DNA from: an uncultured Lachnospiraceae bacterium
GTDB taxonomy: Bacteria > Bacillota > Clostridia > Lachnospirales > Lachnospiraceae
Assembly (NCBI GenBank): GCA_937891165.1
Contig: CALAEX010000056.1
Coordinates: 1-20,353 of the forward strand
Direction: 5' to 3'
DNA length: 20,353 nt
Part shown: positions 1-6,947 of the stretch, in pieces
Numbering within the stretch: the first letter of the stretch is position 1
Layout of the letters: every line of letters begins with the position of its first letter
The notes under the pieces: model-generated
What the model was told of the DNA's origin: nothing
Seen by the model: the letters and a program-made list of their open reading frames with translations, nothing else
The model's database searches: none
Translations under genes and position numbers: made by a program

Positions 1-44
1 AAAAAAATATTGTTTTATGAGTCAAAAATGTTACAAAAAAGCTT

Positions 45-233
45 GACCACAACAAGAAATACACCGAGGTCAAGGAACTGGATGCCGAAATTATCCGAGC
101 TTTGGTGGAACGCATCGATGTATTCACACCGGAGAAGGTGCCGGGTACCAGAACGAAAAAGCAGACCATTCTCATCCATTGGAACTTTATCGGTGCAGTT
201 GACCTGCCCAAAGAACAGAAAAAATCGGCATAG
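45..233 (+). pseudogene. C-terminal remnant of a large serine recombinase (DUF4368 tail)
   Basis: Reading frame 3 gives about 60 residues rich in the signature of the DUF4368 tail of TnpX/Tn4451-like large serine recombinases: KKYTEVKELDAEIIRALVER, then IDVFTPEKVPGTRTKKQ and ILIHWNFIGAVDLPKEQ, ending at a TAG at 231-233. An in-frame TGA at 18-20 and the lack of upstream homology before about base 45 mean that the catalytic and DNA-binding parts are missing, so it cannot be functional here. Base composition is near 50% GC, clearly above the surrounding third-GC DNA, which supports import on an integrative element. Alternatively the window cuts a rearranged element whose body lies to the left, but the in-frame stop argues for a relic. 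Confidence 0.75.
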
Positions 234-258
234 CCGGATTTATCCAAACTATGCCGAT
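224..258. terminator. Hairpin terminator between recombinase remnant and minus-strand genes
   Basis: ATCGGCATAG (224-233) pairs perfectly with CTATGCCGAT (249-258), with a 15-base loop that can itself fold (GGA/TCC). On the minus strand the stem is followed by a run of T, giving a normal intrinsic terminator for the small minus-strand genes. On the plus strand it overlaps the recombinase stop codon and is followed by ATATTTT, so it may act in both directions. Confidence 0.65.
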
Positions 259-280
259 ATTTTCCAAGAATTAAAATCCC

Positions 281-391
281 TTAGTGAGACACCCTTTTCT
301 TGCTCTTTTTTGTTGCAGTCGCATCTACTGTCTTCGTTTCTTTACTGCTCTCCACAGTTTCCACTTTTACTTCATTATTTGAATTTTCCAT
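281..391 (-). CDS. Small charged protein of unknown function (36 aa), possibly truncated
   Basis: The ATG at 391 is preceded by GAGGTGA with a six-base spacer, a good ribosome binding site placed 26 bases behind the stop of the 417-899 gene, so the two are probably co-transcribed. The 36-residue product begins MENSNNEVKVETVESSKE and is almost entirely Lys, Glu, Thr, Ser and Val, with a basic KKSKKR end and no hydrophobic segment. It resembles a disordered tail more than a folded domain. The last residues (VSH, stop) lie next to the recombinase-derived DNA, so the original gene may have been longer and cut by the insertion. That is inference. No family is recognised. Confidence 0.45.
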   Translation of the reverse strand: MENSNNEVKVETVESSKETKTVDATATKKSKKRVSH

Positions 392-416
392 CTTATGTCA
401 CCTCATTTTTTCCTCT

Positions 417-899
417 TTAATTTTCACAATACTCCATCACTTTTTTAACTAATGCCTTTGCCATCTTTCGAATGATATCTTGCATATCATTATATAATTT
501 AAAAAATACTTCTTGTATTTCTCCTTCATCCTCGCTGTCTATCGCTGGTTTAATTATTTCAAATAACCATTCATGGAGTTTTTCATGTCCTTCTTCAATA
601 ACTTCTTCTTCATCCAATACATCTTTATAAATCACATAGTAGGAATCCAATTCTAACATATGGTAATAGACTTCTTTTGATTCTTCCATTAGTCCTTCTA
701 TATCTACTTCACCTGTACGAAATTTAAGCAATGGCTCCATTGTTACATGAAAGATTCGATACACGTTATACAAAAGGTCACCATATTTTTGTGTAATTTC
801 TTTTCTATAACGATACTTTTCTTCCTTTTGCTTTTTGATAGAATTTACCCATAACTCAATCAAGCAAACAACTCCACCACTACAAAGCGAAGTTATCAC
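417..899 (-). CDS. Membrane-anchored coiled protein of unknown function
   Basis: A 160-residue product. An N-terminal hydrophobic stretch (about residues 1-19, ITSLCSGGVVCLIELWV) looks like a single membrane anchor and is followed by a basic KKQKEEKYRYRKE segment, so the rest should be cytoplasmic. The remainder is helical and acidic (DVLDEEEVIEEGHEKLHEW, AIDSEDEGEIQEVF). The start is a GTG at 899 with no close ribosome binding site; the frame stays open for eight codons upstream (EDVEVLLV precedes the GTG, extending the hydrophobic run), but there is no better start before a double stop. Translation may depend on the small ORF at 880-978 that overlaps it. No family is recognised. The composition matches the host rather than the recombinase remnant. 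Confidence 0.6.
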   Translation of the reverse strand: MITSLCSGGVVCLIELWVNSIKKQKEEKYRYRKEITQKYGDLLYNVYRIFHVTMEPLLKFRTGEVDIEGLMEESKEVYYHMLELDSYYVIYKDVLDEEEVIEEGHEKLHEWLFEIIKPAIDSEDEGEIQEVFFKLYNDMQDIIRKMAKALVKKVMEYCEN

Positions 900-978
900 G
901 ACTAATAAAACTTCTACATCCTCTTTCTATCAACCATTCCTCAGCATAAGAACCTTTTTCCACAATAAAATGTAACAT
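880..978 (-). CDS. Possible 32-aa leader ORF overlapping the next gene
   Basis: The ATG at 978 has AGGGA six bases upstream, and the ORF (MLHFIVEKGSYAEEWLIERG...) ends at TAG 880-882, overlapping the GTG start at 899 by 20 bases in another frame. This layout fits translational coupling and would explain why the 417-899 gene lacks its own ribosome binding site. It could equally be the head of a frameshifted longer gene, or chance. Its start lies only 30 bases from the intron 3' end. Confidence 0.3.
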   Translation of the reverse strand: MLHFIVEKGSYAEEWLIERGCRSFISRDNFAL

Positions 979-1011
979 TTTTTATCCCTAATAAATGAAT
1001 TTTTTAAATCG

Positions 1012-1089
1012 AGTAGGAGGAAGTTTCTCAAATTTAGAAACTTCCGTCCTCTCACACCACCGTACGTACCGTTCGGTATACGGCGATTC
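1012..1089 (-). ncRNA. Group II intron domains V and VI
   Basis: Domain V spans about 1051-1089 on the minus strand. It starts GAATCGCCGTATACCGAACG and ends GGTGTGAG, nearly identical to the class C consensus, and carries the CGC catalytic triad at 1083-1085. Domain VI follows as a 10-bp perfect stem (GGAAGTTTCT at 1019-1028 with AGAAACTTCC at 1036-1045) and a 7-base loop. These domains form the active site and the 3' splice region of the ribozyme. Confidence 0.9.
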
Positions 1090-1096
1090 AATTAAC

Positions 1097-2380
1097 TTAA
1101 CAAGTAACACACTTTTCTGTGTAGTAATCTAACATGGAGACTAGCCCAAATCGGGTTAGTCTTTCTTTTGTGACAGCTATATTCATCACTCCTCGTTGAC
1201 ATACAAATGCTATTCTTGCTCCCGAATATGCTGTCGCAAATGCTCTTTTACGATTTATTCCTAGTTTCATAAGATTCTTTGCTCTATTTTGTGCTGTTTT
1301 CCAGTGTTTCCATATACACATACGCAATCTAAATCTTATGTGCGAATCTAGTTTCTTACATAAGTTTTTCATCATTCCAATCTTGAAATAATTAATCCAA
1401 CCTCGTATTAATTCGTTTAACTTCTTGACTTTGTGTACATTGTCCACTCCCCAACTTCGACTCGTTAATTTCTTGGCTTTCCTTTTGAACTTTTCCACTG
1501 ACTTTGTATGTGGTCTTGCTTTATATTCTTTTGCAAATGAATCATAATAAAAGCCGAATCCCAAATATTTTATTCCTTTGGGTTTATCTATCTTGCTCTT
1601 AGTTATGTTAACTTTCAAACCTAGCTTTTCTTCTATATATCTTGAAACACTTTTCATTACTCTTTCTGCTGATTGTTTGCTTCCTACCATTATGATACAA
1701 TCATCTGCATACCTTACAAAGTTTAGTCCCCTTTGTTCCAGTTCTTTATCTAACTCATTCAACATGATATTTGACATCAGTGGTGAAAGATTTCCCCCTT
1801 GTGGAGTTCCTATCACAGAATCTTCATATTCATCCTCTACCATAATTCCACTTACTAAGTACTTTCTTACGATAGAGATTACATCTCCATCTTTAATGGT
1901 TCTTCCCATGATTGTCATTAACTTGTCGTGATTTACTGTGTCAAAGAACTTTTCTAGGTCAATATCCACTATCCAACTATATCCATCATTCATCATTTCT
2001 AGTGCTTTTAGAACTGCTTGTTGGGCACATCGGTTTGGTCGAAATCCATAACTATGCTCATGAAACTGTTCTTCAAATATAGGAGTAAGTACCTGTGCGA
2101 TTGCTTGTTGTATGAATCTATCTGTCACTGTTGGTACTCCCAGTTTTCTAATTCCACCATCTGATTTTGGTATTTCCACTCGTCTTACTGGTTGTGGTTT
2201 ATATTTTCTTGTTCGCAACTGTTCTTTAATGGTTTCGCCGTTTTCCGAAAGGTATTCTTTCAATTCTGTGTACTCCATTCCGTCCACTCCTGATGCTCCT
2301 TTATTTCTTACGACTTGCAGATATGCTGTGTTAAGGTTATCCTTATCTAATATCTGCTCCATGAGATTACTTGTGTTCAT
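1097..2380 (-). CDS. ltrA: Group IIC intron reverse transcriptase/maturase
   Basis: Multidomain maturase that binds its intron RNA, assists splicing and reverse-transcribes it into DNA. The ATG at 2380 is preferred over a GTG at 2416: AAGGA stands eight bases upstream of it, and MNTSNLMEQIL matches the start of the E. rectale maturase (MarathonRT); this gives 427 residues, the usual class C length. RT motifs run in order: QLRTRKYKPQPVRRVEIPK, DIDLEKFFDTVNHDKL (about 139-154), GTPQGGNLSPL, and YADD at about 224-227 with both catalytic Asp present. The thumb/X region includes RGWINYFKIG, and the protein ends LDYYTEKCVTC without an HNH endonuclease domain, as in class C. The ORF looks fully intact, so the element may be active. 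Confidence 0.95.
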   Translation of the reverse strand: MNTSNLMEQILDKDNLNTAYLQVVRNKGASGVDGMEYTELKEYLSENGETIKEQLRTRKYKPQPVRRVEIPKSDGGIRKLGVPTVTDRFIQQAIAQVLTPIFEEQFHEHSYGFRPNRCAQQAVLKALEMMNDGYSWIVDIDLEKFFDTVNHDKLMTIMGRTIKDGDVISIVRKYLVSGIMVEDEYEDSVIGTPQGGNLSPLMSNIMLNELDKELEQRGLNFVRYADDCIIMVGSKQSAERVMKSVSRYIEEKLGLKVNITKSKIDKPKGIKYLGFGFYYDSFAKEYKARPHTKSVEKFKRKAKKLTSRSWGVDNVHKVKKLNELIRGWINYFKIGMMKNLCKKLDSHIRFRLRMCIWKHWKTAQNRAKNLMKLGINRKRAFATAYSGARIAFVCQRGVMNIAVTKERLTRFGLVSMLDYYTEKCVTC

Positions 2381-2861
2381 GCGTTGTTTCCTTTCTGCTC
2401 CTTTTACCTTTGCCACCTTTGACGTTATCGACAGATGTTGCTCTGGCTACGAAGTGGAACTTACTTCAACTGATTAATTGTTCACCCCTTCACTCCATTT
2501 CCATTACAGAAACTTCCTCGCTACTATGGGTTCTGCTGACTTCTCATAGTTCGTTGTTACTATGTTCTTGAAAAAAACACCTATGAGACCTCCCCGATTA
2601 AGGTACGTACTCTTTCTCCTCATCTATTCGCCACATTTACTCATACTTCCAGCAACTTTTGGACTTCATCTCTTTTGGCAGACTTATCCGTATTTCTGAG
2701 CCTTATATGTGATTCCTGTTCGTCGAACCAAGGATTTGCCTACAACTTCCTTTAGATTCCACTTCACAATGGACACCCTTGTTGTTCCGCTATGTGTTTC
2801 CTCGTTGCCCAGGCACACTCGGGACTTTCACCCGTTAGAGAACGCCCATGTCGGGCAAACC

Positions 2862-2905
2862 AAAAAAAAGCAGTTTTCAACCTTCCCTTAAGTTGAAAAC
2901 TGCTT
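2862..2905 (-). terminator. Intrinsic terminator of the HI0933-family gene and intron target site
   Basis: A 14-bp perfect stem (2868-2881 with 2892-2905, arm AAGCAGTTTTCAAC) and 10-base loop are followed on the minus strand by eight T. It starts 13 bases behind the stop codon of the 2919-4154 gene. The group II intron begins within two bases of the T run. Confidence 0.93.
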
Positions 2906-2918
2906 AAATTTTATTCTT

Positions 2919-4154
2919 TTAATAAATCGAACTTCCTGCGGTATATCCTGTAGACCATGCAATCTGCAAGTTAAATCCTCCTGTCATTGCATCGACATCT
3001 AGTACTTCTCCTACAAAATAAAGTCCTTTTACAAGCTTTGACTCCATCGTAGATGGTACAATTTCCTTTACGGAAATTCCTCCTTTTGTAATCACAGCTT
3101 CTTTATAATCTCTTAGTCCTGTAATATGCAATGTTAAATGCTTCAACAAATACCCTAATTGTCTACGTTCTTCTTTGGAAATCGCATTTACTTTCTTTTC
3201 TGCATCAATACCAGAAAGTGCTATGATAACTTCAATCATGCGTTGTGGCAATAATTGATTTAACGAATTTTTAAAGCTTTTATTTTTTGCTTCTTCAAAA
3301 TCGGATAAAATTCTAGCGTCTACTTGTTCCTCTGTTAATGCTGGTTTTAAATCAATTTGAAGGATTGGAAGTTCTTTTCCCTTTAACACTTGCTCTGCAA
3401 CATAACTGCTTGCACTTAAAATCAGTGGACCACTAACTCCAAAGTGAGTAAATAATAGTTCTCCTCTATCCGAATATAATACTTTTTTTCCTTGCACTAA
3501 TTTGACTTCTATGTTTTTTAAGGTTAGACCCATCAAATCTTTCGCAAATTCTTCCTCTACATTTAATGCCACTAACGAAGGAGACAACTTTGTTACCGTA
3601 TGTCCAAGTTCCTTGGCAAAACGATAGCCATCTCCTGTAGATCCTGTACTTTGATACGATAAACCACCTGTTGCTACAATACAAGCGTCTGCTTCCATTT
3701 CTTTCTGATTTCCATATACAATTTTCTTAAATTGTCCTGCTTCTTCTACAATTTGTCTTACTTCTGTATTAAGATAAATAGAAACTCCTAACTGTTCCAA
3801 ATACTTTTGCAATACTTTGATAACATCCGAAGAATGGTCAGACTCTGGAAATACTCGCATACCTCTTTCTGTTTTTAAGGACAAACCAATGCGTTCAAAA
3901 AAATCCATGACTGCCATATTGTCTAATGTATGAAAAGCACTATATAAAAACCTTGGATTTGTCACAATTTGCTTCATCAAATCTTCCATTTCACAAGCAT
4001 TGGTAATATTACAACGTCCTTTGCCTGTGATAAACAATTTCTTTCCCAACTTTTCATTCTTTTCAAATAAATGAACTTCGTTTCCATTCTCTGCTGCGGC
4101 TACTGCTGCCATCATGCCAGCTGCTCCACCACCTACTACAATTACTTTACTCAT
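2919..4154 (-). CDS. HI0933/BaiN-family NAD(P)/FAD-dependent oxidoreductase
   Basis: A 411-residue cytoplasmic flavoprotein. It opens with a dinucleotide-binding fold, VIVVGGGAAGMMAAVAAAEN (about 4-23), with an acidic residue at the end of the second strand (LFEK), then the family hallmark GKGRCNITN at 44-52. A second glycine-rich region, ACIVATGGLSYQSTGSTGDG, lies mid-protein, and the C-terminal FAD-contact segment is GLYFVGEVLDVDAMTGGFNL. Length and motifs match the TIGR00275 family (YhiN, HI0933, and BaiN of bile-acid metabolism), whose physiological substrate is generally unknown; a bile-acid role cannot be claimed from sequence. GAGGGA precedes the ATG. It is probably co-transcribed with the lipoprotein gene 56 bases upstream. 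Confidence 0.9.
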   Translation of the reverse strand: MSKVIVVGGGAAGMMAAVAAAENGNEVHLFEKNEKLGKKLFITGKGRCNITNACEMEDLMKQIVTNPRFLYSAFHTLDNMAVMDFFERIGLSLKTERGMRVFPESDHSSDVIKVLQKYLEQLGVSIYLNTEVRQIVEEAGQFKKIVYGNQKEMEADACIVATGGLSYQSTGSTGDGYRFAKELGHTVTKLSPSLVALNVEEEFAKDLMGLTLKNIEVKLVQGKKVLYSDRGELLFTHFGVSGPLILSASSYVAEQVLKGKELPILQIDLKPALTEEQVDARILSDFEEAKNKSFKNSLNQLLPQRMIEVIIALSGIDAEKKVNAISKEERRQLGYLLKHLTLHITGLRDYKEAVITKGGISVKEIVPSTMESKLVKGLYFVGEVLDVDAMTGGFNLQIAWSTGYTAGSSIY

Positions 4155-4210
4155 CTTTCCCTCACATTAACGATTCTTATATACAAAACGGTAAGCATAA
4201 AACTTTATGC

Positions 4211-4762
4211 TTACCTTTCAATATATACTTCATCAAATTCAAATTCTAAATGTCCTGTCTGATAAGCTTTTCCTTCAATACGATAAATAATTTTTTTACA
4301 ATCCAAAAGATTGTCTAAAATGCTTTGTCCAATAATATCAAGAATCGACCCTTCTACTGAAGCCCCTACTCCACAAACAGGTGCGGCATCCTCTACAAAA
4401 TCTACAATAACAGCATCCTCTTGTGTAAAAATTTCATTAATTCCTATATAAAAACCACTATCTTCCATAGCGGCTACTACATGTTCTACAATTACCTCTG
4501 CGTTTAATTCACTCTCCAGCATTAAAACAGTTACTGCTTCTTTTTCCAAACTATCTGAATCCAATGTATAAATCGTAACTTCCATATTAGCTGGCGGAGC
4601 AATCGTAGGCTTTTCCTTGCTTGGTGTTTGGGAAAGAGACTTGGAAATAAATGGTGTTACTGTAACTTCTACTTCTTCTTGCTCTCTTTCCAAACTACAA
4701 CCTGATACCAATACTGCCACACAGAGACATAACATGACATACATAATATTCTTTTTCTGCAT
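4211..4762 (-). CDS. GerMN-domain lipoprotein, probably sporulation or germination related
   Basis: A 183-residue product starting at the ATG at 4762, chosen because AAGGAGG lies seven bases upstream; an in-frame ATG 36 bases earlier has none. Residues 5-21 form a signal peptide ending in the lipobox VSGC with the lipid-modified Cys at 22. A Pro/Thr/Ser-rich linker (about 30-70) leads to a C-terminal domain with VTVLMLESELNAEVIVEHVV and ILDIIGQSILDNLLDCKKII, the pattern of GerMN domains found in GerM and related spore proteins. It should sit on the outer face of the membrane. The family assignment rests on pattern only and the domain is divergent. The gene lies directly upstream of the HI0933-family gene. 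Confidence 0.65.
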   Translation of the reverse strand: MQKKNIMYVMLCLCVAVLVSGCSLEREQEEVEVTVTPFISKSLSQTPSKEKPTIAPPANMEVTIYTLDSDSLEKEAVTVLMLESELNAEVIVEHVVAAMEDSGFYIGINEIFTQEDAVIVDFVEDAAPVCGVGASVEGSILDIIGQSILDNLLDCKKIIYRIEGKAYQTGHLEFEFDEVYIER

Positions 4763-4843
4763 GATATGTTCCTCCTTTACTATTTCAAGATTTACCATAC
4801 CAAATAACTATGTCATTTATGTGTTATAAGCTTATTTTGTATT

Positions 4844-4966
4844 TAACCAAATCAAATAAGTCCTCCACAAGGGATACGTAAAGTATTAAGTAATAGGCTA
4901 GGACTTATTTGTGTTAGGTGGAGTACAAGCTCCACCTAACAAACCGCAATAGCGGTTATTTGGTTA
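4844..4966. repeat. Four-helix perfect palindromic element
   Basis: Four contiguous perfect inverted repeats account for the whole segment: an outer stem of 9 bp (4844-4852 with 4958-4966, TAACCAAAT/ATTTGGTTA), a 12-bp stem (4853-4864 with 4900-4911, 35-base loop), a 12-bp stem (4912-4923 with 4930-4941, 6-base loop) and a 6-bp stem (4942-4947 with 4952-4957, 4-base loop). No base is left unpaired at the junction and no pair needs G-U. It lies between pgsA and the promoter side of the lipoprotein gene. It could be a miniature mobile element, a multi-branched RNA, or a terminator region for pgsA; none ends in a T run. Confidence 0.75.
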
Positions 4967-4995
4967 CGAGTAAGTAGCGAAGCGGATTACGAGTA
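4964..4995. repeat. Direct repeat TTACGAGTA and first copy of a 21-bp dispersed repeat
   Basis: TTACGAGTA occurs at 4964-4972 and again at 4987-4995. Between them lies TAAGTAGCGAAGCGGATTAC (4971-4990, plus G at 4991), whose reverse complement recurs at 7827-7847. The first direct repeat overlaps the outer stem of the four-helix element. Confidence 0.75.
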
Positions 4996-4996
4996 T

Positions 4997-5527
4997 CTAC
5001 TTGACTACACTACGATTCTTAATTAAATAATCCATCATAGAAATGACAGTAAGAGCAAAGGACAACCAAATAAAAATAGTTTCCAAAGTACCAAACCATA
5101 CATAATCTAAATGTAAAATTAACAATACACACATAATCATCTGTGCTGTTGTTTTAAATTTGCCCCAGTAACTTGCTGCTAATACAAGACCTGCATCGGA
5201 AGCTACTTGACGAAAACCACTAATAATAAATTCTCTTGCAATAATAACTATCACTACAAGCAAAGGAATCGTATCTTGTGCTACAAAACAAATCAATGCC
5301 GTACACACTAAAAGTTTATCTGCTAAAGGGTCCATAAACTTTCCAAAATTCGTAACTAAATTGTACTTTCTTGCGATATGACCATCTACAGCATCCGACA
5401 AACAAGCAATAACAAAAATCGTAACTGCAATAACATTATTTGCTGGAATCGTATCAATCAAATAAAATACTAAAAATACAGGTATCATACACATTCTGAA
5501 AATTGTAATCTTATTTGGTAAATTCAT
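4997..5527 (-). CDS. pgsA: CDP-diacylglycerol-glycerol-3-phosphate 3-phosphatidyltransferase
   Basis: An integral membrane enzyme that makes phosphatidylglycerol phosphate from CDP-diacylglycerol and glycerol 3-phosphate, the committed step to phosphatidylglycerol and cardiolipin. The 176-residue product carries the full CDP-alcohol phosphotransferase motif: D45, D48-G49, A52-R53, G62, D66 and D70 (DAVDGHIARKYN then FGKFMDPLAD). Several hydrophobic segments follow, the normal length and topology of PgsA. AAAGGATG precedes the ATG by seven bases. It is third in the folD-rimO-pgsA run, 73 bases behind rimO, and rimO-pgsA adjacency is common in Firmicutes. The cardiolipin synthase gene upstream of folD uses its lipid product. 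Confidence 0.95.
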   Translation of the reverse strand: MNLPNKITIFRMCMIPVFLVFYLIDTIPANNVIAVTIFVIACLSDAVDGHIARKYNLVTNFGKFMDPLADKLLVCTALICFVAQDTIPLLVVIVIIAREFIISGFRQVASDAGLVLAASYWGKFKTTAQMIMCVLLILHLDYVWFGTLETIFIWLSFALTVISMMDYLIKNRSVVK

Positions 5528-5600
5528 ACTTTTACATCCTTTCCTATCAATTACTAAGTATCTTTTGCAAAAGCAAAATAAATAAGGATTCTACAATGCT

Positions 5601-6935
5601 TTAATCTAGTTCGGAAATAGCCTCTCCAACTAAATCATATTCTTTTGCCTGCGTAATTTTTACATCCACAAATTCTCCAGATAAATAAGAATCTCTCGAA
5701 TGTACAAAAACAAGACCATCAACATTTGGTGCATCCATATAAGAACGCCCAATAAAAATATCTTCTTCTGGTAATCTTCCTTCTATCATTACCTTAATTG
5801 TCTTTCCAACCTTTTCTTCTCCACGACGTTTGGATACTTCTTGCTGTAGCTTCATCAGTTCTTTTTGTCGCTTTAATTTTACTTTCTTTGTAATTTGCCC
5901 TTTCATTTTTGCCGCTGGTGTATTTTCTTCCTTGGAATAAGTAAACACACCTAACCGTTCAAATCCTGCACGTTGCACAAAATCTAACAATTCTTGATGT
6001 TCTTCTTCTGTTTCTTGTGGAAAACCAGTGATTAACGATGTTCTAAGTGCAATATCAGGAATTTCTTTTCTTAGTTTCTCTATCAACTCTACTAATTCTC
6101 TGTGGTTTGTACGGCGACCCATTCTCTTTAATACGGTATCTGAAGAATGTTGAATTGGCATATCTAAATAATGACAAATTTTCGACTGACGTTTTATTGT
6201 TTCTATCAATTCTTCTGTAATTTCTTCTGGATAGCAATACAATAAACGAATCCATTCAATTCCATTTATTTCACAAAGTTTATCTAATAACTCTGGAAGC
6301 ATTTTTTTACCATACAAATCAACACCATAAATGGTTGTTTCCTGTGCAATTAAAATCAGTTCTTTCACACCGCCTTCTGCTAGAAACTGTGCTTCTTTCA
6401 CTAAACGCTCCATTGGAACACTACGGAACTTTCCACGCAACGATGGAATAATACAATACGTACAATGTTTGTCACAGCCTTCTGCTATCTTTAAATAGGA
6501 ATAATACCCACCTGTTGTATTGACACGATTTGTTTCTGGTAATGGTAACGCTTGCAAGTCAGCATATTGCTCTACCTGCTTCCCTTCTAAGGAATTCTCT
6601 ATTGTTTCTACTATTTTATCTGTTGCTGTTGTACCAAGCACTGCATCCACTTCTGATATTTCTGCTAAAATTTCTGATTGATATCGTTGAGCCAAACACC
6701 CTGTCACAAGCAATACTTTTAATCTTCCTACTTGCTTATACTCTGCCATCTCTAAAATCGTCTGAATACTTTCCTCTTTAGCATCATGAATAAAGCAACA
6801 AGTATTAATCACAATAATATCCGCTTCTGCTTCTTCATTCGTCAAAGAATATCCTTTATCCCGTAACAATCCCAACATCACTTCACTATCCACTAGATTT
6901 TTGTCACAACCTAATGATACAAATAATACATTCAT
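5601..6935 (-). CDS. rimO: Ribosomal protein S12 (Asp) methylthiotransferase RimO
   Basis: A radical-SAM enzyme that adds a methylthio group to the conserved aspartate of ribosomal protein S12, using two 4Fe-4S clusters. In 444 residues: an N-terminal UPF0004 domain beginning NVLFVSLGCDKNLVDSEVML with cluster cysteines at about 10, 46/47 and 80; the radical-SAM motif CDKHCTYC at 154-161; and a C-terminal TRAM domain from about residue 380. The SLGCDKNLVDSE signature distinguishes RimO from MiaB. AAAGGA precedes the start, 12 bases after the folD stop, so translation in one operon with folD is likely. Confidence 0.96.
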   Translation of the reverse strand: MNVLFVSLGCDKNLVDSEVMLGLLRDKGYSLTNEEAEADIIVINTCCFIHDAKEESIQTILEMAEYKQVGRLKVLLVTGCLAQRYQSEILAEISEVDAVLGTTATDKIVETIENSLEGKQVEQYADLQALPLPETNRVNTTGGYYSYLKIAEGCDKHCTYCIIPSLRGKFRSVPMERLVKEAQFLAEGGVKELILIAQETTIYGVDLYGKKMLPELLDKLCEINGIEWIRLLYCYPEEITEELIETIKRQSKICHYLDMPIQHSSDTVLKRMGRRTNHRELVELIEKLRKEIPDIALRTSLITGFPQETEEEHQELLDFVQRAGFERLGVFTYSKEENTPAAKMKGQITKKVKLKRQKELMKLQQEVSKRRGEEKVGKTIKVMIEGRLPEEDIFIGRSYMDAPNVDGLVFVHSRDSYLSGEFVDVKITQAKEYDLVGEAISELD

Positions 6936-6947
6936 TCTTTTTCCTTT

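Larger units (their letters stand above)
1008..2860 (-). mobile_element. Group IIC intron, complete, with intron-encoded maturase
   Basis: On the minus strand the 5' end reads GTTTGCCCGACATGGGC (starting at 2860), close to the GUGUGCCCGGCAUGGG start of the Oceanobacillus iheyensis IIC intron, followed by the GGGTGAAAGTCCCGAG motif of domain I. The 3' end holds a recognisable domain V and VI and finishes CTACTCGAT near 1008. Between them lie domains I to IV (the 480 bases 2381-2860 contain no gene, only intron RNA) and a maturase ORF. The 5' splice point is directly behind the intrinsic terminator at 2862-2905, the standard target of class C introns. All parts needed for splicing and retrohoming appear intact. 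The exact ends may shift by one or two bases. Confidence 0.9.

Noticed and set aside
10..420. Long plus-strand ORF over the recombinase remnant
   Set aside because: The recombinase homology is in another frame; this translation has low-complexity, Phe/Ser-rich content and spans a terminator hairpin.
2419..2891. Plus- and minus-strand short ORFs in the 5' part of the intron
   Set aside because: They lie in conserved group II ribozyme domains and have no recognisable protein features or ribosome binding sites.
4844..4966. CRISPR array or tRNA as explanation of the palindromic block
   Set aside because: There are no repeated units with spacers, and the four helices lack tRNA-type conserved loops, a CCA-compatible acceptor stem and T-loop sequence.
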